A stretch of DNA of 64,000 nt from Aggregatilineales bacterium (GTDB lineage Bacteria > Chloroflexota > Anaerolineae > Aggregatilineales > Phototrophicaceae): NCBI GenBank assembly GCA_030834905.1, contig JAUQWZ010000034.1, forward strand, positions 310,001-374,000, given 5' to 3'. The translations under genes and the position numbers were made by a program. The notes under the pieces are model-generated. The model did no database searches. It saw only the letters and a program-made list of their open reading frames with translations, and was not told the DNA's origin. Positions 60,557-64,000 of this stretch are shown here, piece by piece; the first letter of the stretch is position 1; each line of letters starts with the position of its first letter.

Positions 60557-61573
60557 ATGAATACATCCATTTTAGCGCATTCCTGGCATGTCGATGGACA
60601 CGACTGGGCGGTACAGCACCTGCGAAAAAGCATGGCAAACGGGCGCGTCCGCCACGCCTATCTGATCTTCGGTCCTGAAGCGGTGGGCAAAGAGACGCTG
60701 GCGCGGTCATTCGCCATGGCGCTCAACTGCACCCATCCCGATGCAGCGCTGCATCCCTGCGGCGAATGTTCGTCGTGCCATCGAATCGAAAGCGGCAACC
60801 ACCCTGACCTGCTGTATTCAGTCAACGACCCGAACACAGGCGCGCTCAAAATCGAGGAAATCCGTTCGGTCAACAGCCGAATCGCCCTGAAGCCGTTCGA
60901 GAGCCGCTATCGGGTCGCCATCTTCCGCGATTTCGACCATGCCCGCCCGCAGGCGCAGGATGCGCTGCTGAAAACGCTCGAAGAGCCGCCGCCGCACGCG
61001 ATTCTGATCCTGCTCGCGTCCTCGGCGGAAGCTATCCTGCCGACCATCACCAGCCGCAGCCAGATCATCCATCTGCGACCAGTTGCGGCGCAGACCATCT
61101 ACGACGTATTGACCGCGAAACACGAGGCTGATGAGCCGATGGCGGCGCTGCTGGCACATGTCAGCGGCGGTCGGTTGGGCTGGGCGCTGAACGCGCTGCA
61201 TAGCCCGGACGTGCTGGAGCAGCGCGCGCAGCAGTTGAACGCGCTTGAGGAAGCGCTGCAAACCAACCGCGCCGAGCGCTTTGCGGCTGCTGAACGCCTG
61301 AGCAAAGACAAGCAGGCGCTGTTCCCGCTGCTGGAATTGTGGCTCACCTACTGGCGCGATGTGCTGCATCTGTGCGAAGAGACGGGGGTCGGGGTGAGTA
61401 ATCTCGACCGCGAAGCGGCGCTGGAGCAACTTGCCCGCTACCTGACGCCGGAAGAAGCGCTGTCGGCGCTGAATGCAACCCGGACGGCGCTGCAAACGCT
61501 GAACACCAACGCCAACACCCGGCTCACGCTGGAGGTAATGTTTCTGGATTATCCGGGACTGAGGCGGGAATAG
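60557..61573 (+). CDS. holB: DNA polymerase III subunit delta'
   Basis: Clamp-loader subunit of 338 residues. HAYLIFGPEAVGKETLARSFAMAL is the Walker A-type region (degenerate GKE in place of GKT/S). CGECSSCHRIESGNHPD gives the four-Cys zinc motif. RVAIFRDFDHARPQAQDALLKTLEEPPPHAILILLASSAEAILPTITSRSQIIHLRP contains the delta'-family SRC equivalent, written SRS. The C-terminal helical collar follows. The degenerate Walker motif is expected since delta' does not hydrolyse ATP. Confidence 0.94.
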   Translation: MNTSILAHSWHVDGHDWAVQHLRKSMANGRVRHAYLIFGPEAVGKETLARSFAMALNCTHPDAALHPCGECSSCHRIESGNHPDLLYSVNDPNTGALKIEEIRSVNSRIALKPFESRYRVAIFRDFDHARPQAQDALLKTLEEPPPHAILILLASSAEAILPTITSRSQIIHLRPVAAQTIYDVLTAKHEADEPMAALLAHVSGGRLGWALNALHSPDVLEQRAQQLNALEEALQTNRAERFAAAERLSKDKQALFPLLELWLTYWRDVLHLCEETGVGVSNLDREAALEQLARYLTPEEALSALNATRTALQTLNTNANTRLTLEVMFLDYPGLRRE

Positions 61574-61582
61574 GTTTTTCGT

Positions 61583-62434
61583 TCAGGCGCGGTAGCCCAT
61601 CTCCTGGCGGCGCTGGCGAGCGCGCGCCTGAAGCGCCGCGACACAACCATCAGGCGGCGTGACCGAGCCGAGGGTCACATGTTCCTTAACCTTTGGTCCG
61701 TGAAAATCGGTACCGCCGGTCATGATGAGGTTATACTGCTGCGCCAGCGCGCGCAGGTTCAGGCGAACGTTTTCGAGGTTGCTGGGATGCACCACTTCGA
61801 CGCCATCCAGCCCCACCGGAACCAGGCGTCGGATGACCGCCGCGTAATCGGGCAGTAAGCCCGGATGCGCCAGCACCGCCACCCCCGCCGCGCTGTGGAT
61901 CAGTTCGACCGCTTCTTCGGGCGAAAGCCGCGCGCGCGCCACGTATGCCGGACCGCCGTTATGCAGGTAGCGGTCGAAGGCATCGCGCACCGATTCGACA
62001 TAACCGGCTTCGAGCATGGCACGGGCAATATGCGGGCGACCAATTGAGCCGCCGTCGGCAATCGCCAGCACGCGCTCCCAGTCAAGCGGTAGGTTCAGCC
62101 CAGCCAGGCGCTGAAGGATGCGCTGTCCCCGGCTGTAGCGGTCAGCCCGAAACGCCGCAAGGCGCTCTTCAAAGTAAGCCGACTCAAGGTCAATATGGTA
62201 GCCCAGCACATGAACATCACCCGTCGAATCTTCGGCGCTAAGTTCAATGCCGGGAATAACAAGAGGCATCCCGCTTATCTGGGACGCCTCCTGCGCTTCA
62301 CGTATGCCATCGGTGGTGTCGTGATCGGTGATGGCGATCACTTCTAAACTGTACTCTCGTGCCAGATTAACCAGCTCTGTAGGTGAGTATTGACCATCCG
62401 ATGCGTTCGTATGCAGATGAAGGTCAACGCGCAT
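61583..62434 (-). CDS. PHP-domain phosphoesterase (3',5'-nucleoside bisphosphate phosphatase/RNase AM-like)
   Basis: A 283-residue PHP metal-dependent phosphoesterase. It starts with MRVDLHLHTNASDGQYSPTELVNLA (HxH metal site), then VIAITDHDTTDGIREAQ, IPGIELSAEDSTGDVHVLGYHID (Glu ligand and His), GRPHIARAM, and GVAVLAHPG. LIMTGGTDFHGPKVKEHVTLG supplies the last DFH. The AMP/3',5'-bisphosphate type (YciV/TrpH-like) insertion is present. It starts five bases after spoVS, so the two are in one operon. Confidence 0.94.
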   Translation of the reverse strand: MRVDLHLHTNASDGQYSPTELVNLAREYSLEVIAITDHDTTDGIREAQEASQISGMPLVIPGIELSAEDSTGDVHVLGYHIDLESAYFEERLAAFRADRYSRGQRILQRLAGLNLPLDWERVLAIADGGSIGRPHIARAMLEAGYVESVRDAFDRYLHNGGPAYVARARLSPEEAVELIHSAAGVAVLAHPGLLPDYAAVIRRLVPVGLDGVEVVHPSNLENVRLNLRALAQQYNLIMTGGTDFHGPKVKEHVTLGSVTPPDGCVAALQARARQRRQEMGYRA

Positions 62435-62439
62435 AGCAG

Positions 62440-62796
62440 TTATGAGCGCGGTTCGACCACAAAACGAACTGCCGTCCGTTCCTGACCTTCAATATCAACT
62501 TCCGTAAAATAGGGGACGCAGATGATGTCGATCTGATCGCCCGTGAGATACCCCCGCGCAATCGCCAGCGCCTTAACCGCCTGGTTCACAGCGCCCGCGC
62601 CGATTGCCTGAACTTCAGCATACCGATGCTCGCGAATAACAGCCGCGATTGCGCCTGCAACCGCCGTCGAACGCGACTTCGCCGAGACTTTGATTACGTC
62701 AGCCTTACCAGAATGATCCGCGTGCAGTTCGCCCATGTTAGGTTCCGATTCATTGCTAAACAACCTGGTGTTGTCGTCGTGTCTGTCCGTCATCAT
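62440..62796 (-). CDS. spoVS: Stage V sporulation protein S family
   Basis: Small Alba-like protein of 118 residues. The conserved body DVIKVSAKSRSTAVAGAIAAVIREHRYAEVQAIGAGAVNQAVKALAIARGYL is typical of SpoVS, followed by IDIICVPYFTEVDIEGQERTAVRFVVEPR. A non-conserved tail of about 30 residues precedes it, so an internal start (ATG at about 62736) is possible. Outside sporulating Firmicutes, SpoVS homologues occur in many non-sporulating bacteria and are thought to bind nucleic acid or affect cell division. GAGGATTC precedes the ATG. Operon with the PHP gene. Confidence 0.94.
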   Translation of the reverse strand: MMTDRHDDNTRLFSNESEPNMGELHADHSGKADVIKVSAKSRSTAVAGAIAAVIREHRYAEVQAIGAGAVNQAVKALAIARGYLTGDQIDIICVPYFTEVDIEGQERTAVRFVVEPRS

Positions 62797-63013
62797 GAAT
62801 CCTCGGCAGCATCGAAACGTTAAGTTTAACTATTATGAATTGTACATAGAAAAATTGTCAATGTCTACGGGTTGTTATAACAATCGACATTGTTCTCATC
62901 TGATTGTGGGATATCTCAAACACCCTTCCCATAAATCGAACCAACCTGATCAAAAAGATCAACAGTTATCCCAATGTTAAAAGGTTTACAGTTTTCAAAT
63001 TATACGCATTCAC

Positions 63014-63059
63014 TATATTGCAAATTATATATCGCAAAAATGACGCTGCTATATCGCAA
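63014..63059. repeat. Three TATATYGCAA repeats in the origin region
   Basis: TATATTGCAA at 63014, TATATCGCAA at 63028 and at 63050; spacings 14 and 22 bases. Within AT-rich DNA, so candidate duplex-unwinding or initiator-binding repeats. Confidence 0.5.
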
Positions 63060-63154
63060 GTTCGTGGATTATGGATGCGAATCTGCGAAATCGGGCGCGC
63101 AAGTCAGCAGTCGCAGAATTATATTTCATCTCGCATTTCAACAGTTCTTTTCCC

Positions 63155-63183
63155 AACCTTAAAAGATCGGAAATTTTAAGGTT
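63155..63183. repeat. AT-rich hairpin in the origin region
   Basis: Arms AACCTTAAAA and TTTTAAGGTT with a 9-base loop. The right arm begins a TTTTAAGGTTTAACAG unit resembling TTAAAAGGTTTACAG at 62977. Confidence 0.5.
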
Positions 63184-63393
63184 TAACAGTGCTAATCTGG
63201 TTGAGTTTTTCTGTGATGCGGTTATACTTGGCAGTACATTGATGATGCGCCTCAAGCCTCAGGCGCAGCGAGAGCAGCGCTCTCCACAGTTGCTACAATT
63301 CAACTCTTCACTACAACGGAGCCACACCGGGTACTGGGCATCTTCCTGCCTGCTAAGTAGTCGCTCCTTTGTATACAACTACAAAACTATCGG

Positions 63394-63412
63394 ATTGGGC
63401 TTCGCGCCCAAT
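63394..63412 (+). promoter_or_regulatory. Hairpin overlapping the upstream dnaA ATG
   Basis: ATTGGGC-TTCGC-GCCCAAT; the last two bases are the AT of the ATG at 63411. It could hide that start codon or mark the leader of a GTG start at 63432. Confidence 0.4.
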
Positions 63413-64000
63413 GTCACAAGAGAGTATTGCCGTGAATCCGCAAGAAGCCTGGAACGCAGCTTTTCATCAACTGGAGATGCAGCTTGATCGCGCCAGTTTC
63501 GACACCTGGGTGCGAGGGGCAACTCTGCTTGGCTGCGAAGACAGCGTATTCGTCGTCGGCGTGCGCAACAGCTACGCCCGTGACATGCTTCAGCACCGGC
63601 TGTATCGCAATCTTCGCCGCGTCGTCAGCGATGTCTACGGGAAAGCGGTCGAGCTGCGATTCGAGGTCAACAAGATTCCCGAAGTATCCGAGGTGGTCGA
63701 AGCAGATATGCCGCTGTTCCGGCTGCTGGCGCAGCGCGAGCTGGACGCCGAAACGCCTGCCCCACTCCACGAGCGTGTCGCCCGCCCACAGCGCCCGGAA
63801 CTGCCGGAGTCGGAACTCAACCCCCGATTTACATTTGACCGCTTCGTGGTCGGCACTGAGAATCAGATGGTGTTTTCGGCTGCCCGCGCGGTTGCCGAGC
63901 TTCCGGCGGTATCGTACAACCCGTTCTTCATCTATGGCGGCGTTGGCATTGGCAAGACCCATCTGGTACAGTCAATCGCTTCGGCGTGCCAGCTGCGCGG
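63411..64000 (+). CDS. dnaA: Chromosomal replication initiator DnaA (3' end outside window)
   Basis: Initiator ATPase, N-terminal part only (about 196 residues). Domain I is NPQEAWNAAFHQLEMQLDRASFDTWVRGATLLGCEDSVFVVGVRNSYARDML, then a short charged domain II. The start of domain III is LNPRFTFDRFVVGTENQMVFSAARAVAE, leading to Walker A in FFIYGGVGIGKTHLVQSIA. Two in-frame starts are possible: ATG 63411 and GTG 63432, which gives the more usual domain I start. The ATG lies in a hairpin. Translation through the edge is open. Confidence 0.95.
   Translation, partial: MSQESIAVNPQEAWNAAFHQLEMQLDRASFDTWVRGATLLGCEDSVFVVGVRNSYARDMLQHRLYRNLRRVVSDVYGKAVELRFEVNKIPEVSEVVEADMPLFRLLAQRELDAETPAPLHERVARPQRPELPESELNPRFTFDRFVVGTENQMVFSAARAVAELPAVSYNPFFIYGGVGIGKTHLVQSIASACQLR

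Larger units (their letters stand above)
62797..63410. other. Probable replication origin (oriC) region
   Basis: About 610 bases without a convincing gene, strongly AT-rich against the rest of the window, directly upstream of dnaA. It holds imperfect DnaA-box-like sites, each with two mismatches to TTATCCACA: TTATCCCAA (62966), CGTGGATTA on the reverse strand (63063) and CTCTCCACA (63280). It also has three TATAT[CT]GCAA copies (63014, 63028, 63050) and a long AT-rich hairpin at 63155. No perfect box was seen. Confidence 0.6.

Overview
The window is GC-rich bacterial chromosome carrying ordinary single-copy housekeeping genes (dnaA, recO, rsmA/ksgA, holB, guaA, ppk, spoVS) among many lineage-specific membrane and secreted proteins. 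The mix suggests Chloroflexota, probably Anaerolineae-like: a LacI-controlled sugar ABC transporter, SpoVS in a genome without visible sporulation genes, PPC-domain lipoproteins with Thr/Ser/Pro linkers, family-39-type membrane glycosyltransferases, frequent GTG/TTG starts, and short GTAGGG hairpin repeats. This placement is inference; no 16S rRNA gene is present. dnaA runs off the right edge and is preceded by about 600 AT-rich bases that are probably oriC, so the right end is near the replication origin.

Layout. 1-3.3 kb: a sugar ABC permease (cut by the left edge) and its binding protein, divergent from a LacI regulator with two matching operators between them. 3.4-13.4 kb: tRNA-Lys, a TIR/deoxyribosyltransferase-like protein, glycerol kinase, a PfkB kinase, a GNAT protein, an M20 hydrolase, a membrane glycosyltransferase and an ionotropic glutamate-receptor-like channel. 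13.5-27.6 kb: chorismate mutase/DAHP synthase, an unknown three-gene operon with a methyltransferase, cobalamin adenosyltransferase, an EthD-xpt-guaA purine operon, a membrane-anchored glycoside hydrolase, an NDUFA9-like SDR, an FAD oxidoreductase and an acyl-CoA dehydrogenase with a striking cluster of palindromic sites at its promoter.

27.6-33.9 kb is the most accessory-looking part. It holds a 573-residue zincin-like protein with tryptophan in an 11-residue register, a secreted protein, a Pro-rich protein and a set of small genes including a KTSC protein. 34-38.2 kb: a sugar isomerase/oxidoreductase pair, then an intact IS200/IS605 element (tnpA plus tnpB). 38.2-46 kb: arylamine N-acetyltransferase, an NfeD-SPFH pair, an M20 amidohydrolase, a Uma2 nuclease-like protein, a CrtC/lipocalin-like protein, a FAH-family hydrolase and a RibD-C reductase. 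46-56.1 kb: cdd-recO followed by a 908-residue unknown protein, two exported proteins, rsmA and a tandem pair of related membrane-anchored beta-rich proteins. 56-64 kb: a DUF1232-type protein, a response regulator, an isopropylmalate/homoisocitrate-type dehydrogenase, ppk, holB, PHP phosphoesterase, spoVS, the putative oriC and dnaA.

Three kinds of short dispersed repeat lie between genes, often where transcription converges: a palindrome with arms GGACACGACA/TGTCGTGTCC (three exact-arm copies), hairpins built on GGGGCG/CGCCCC, and longer AACCGCCAAG-type repeats. Several genes have a -10 hexamer only 6-7 bases before the start codon, suggesting leaderless transcripts. No CRISPR array, prophage or complete defence locus was seen.
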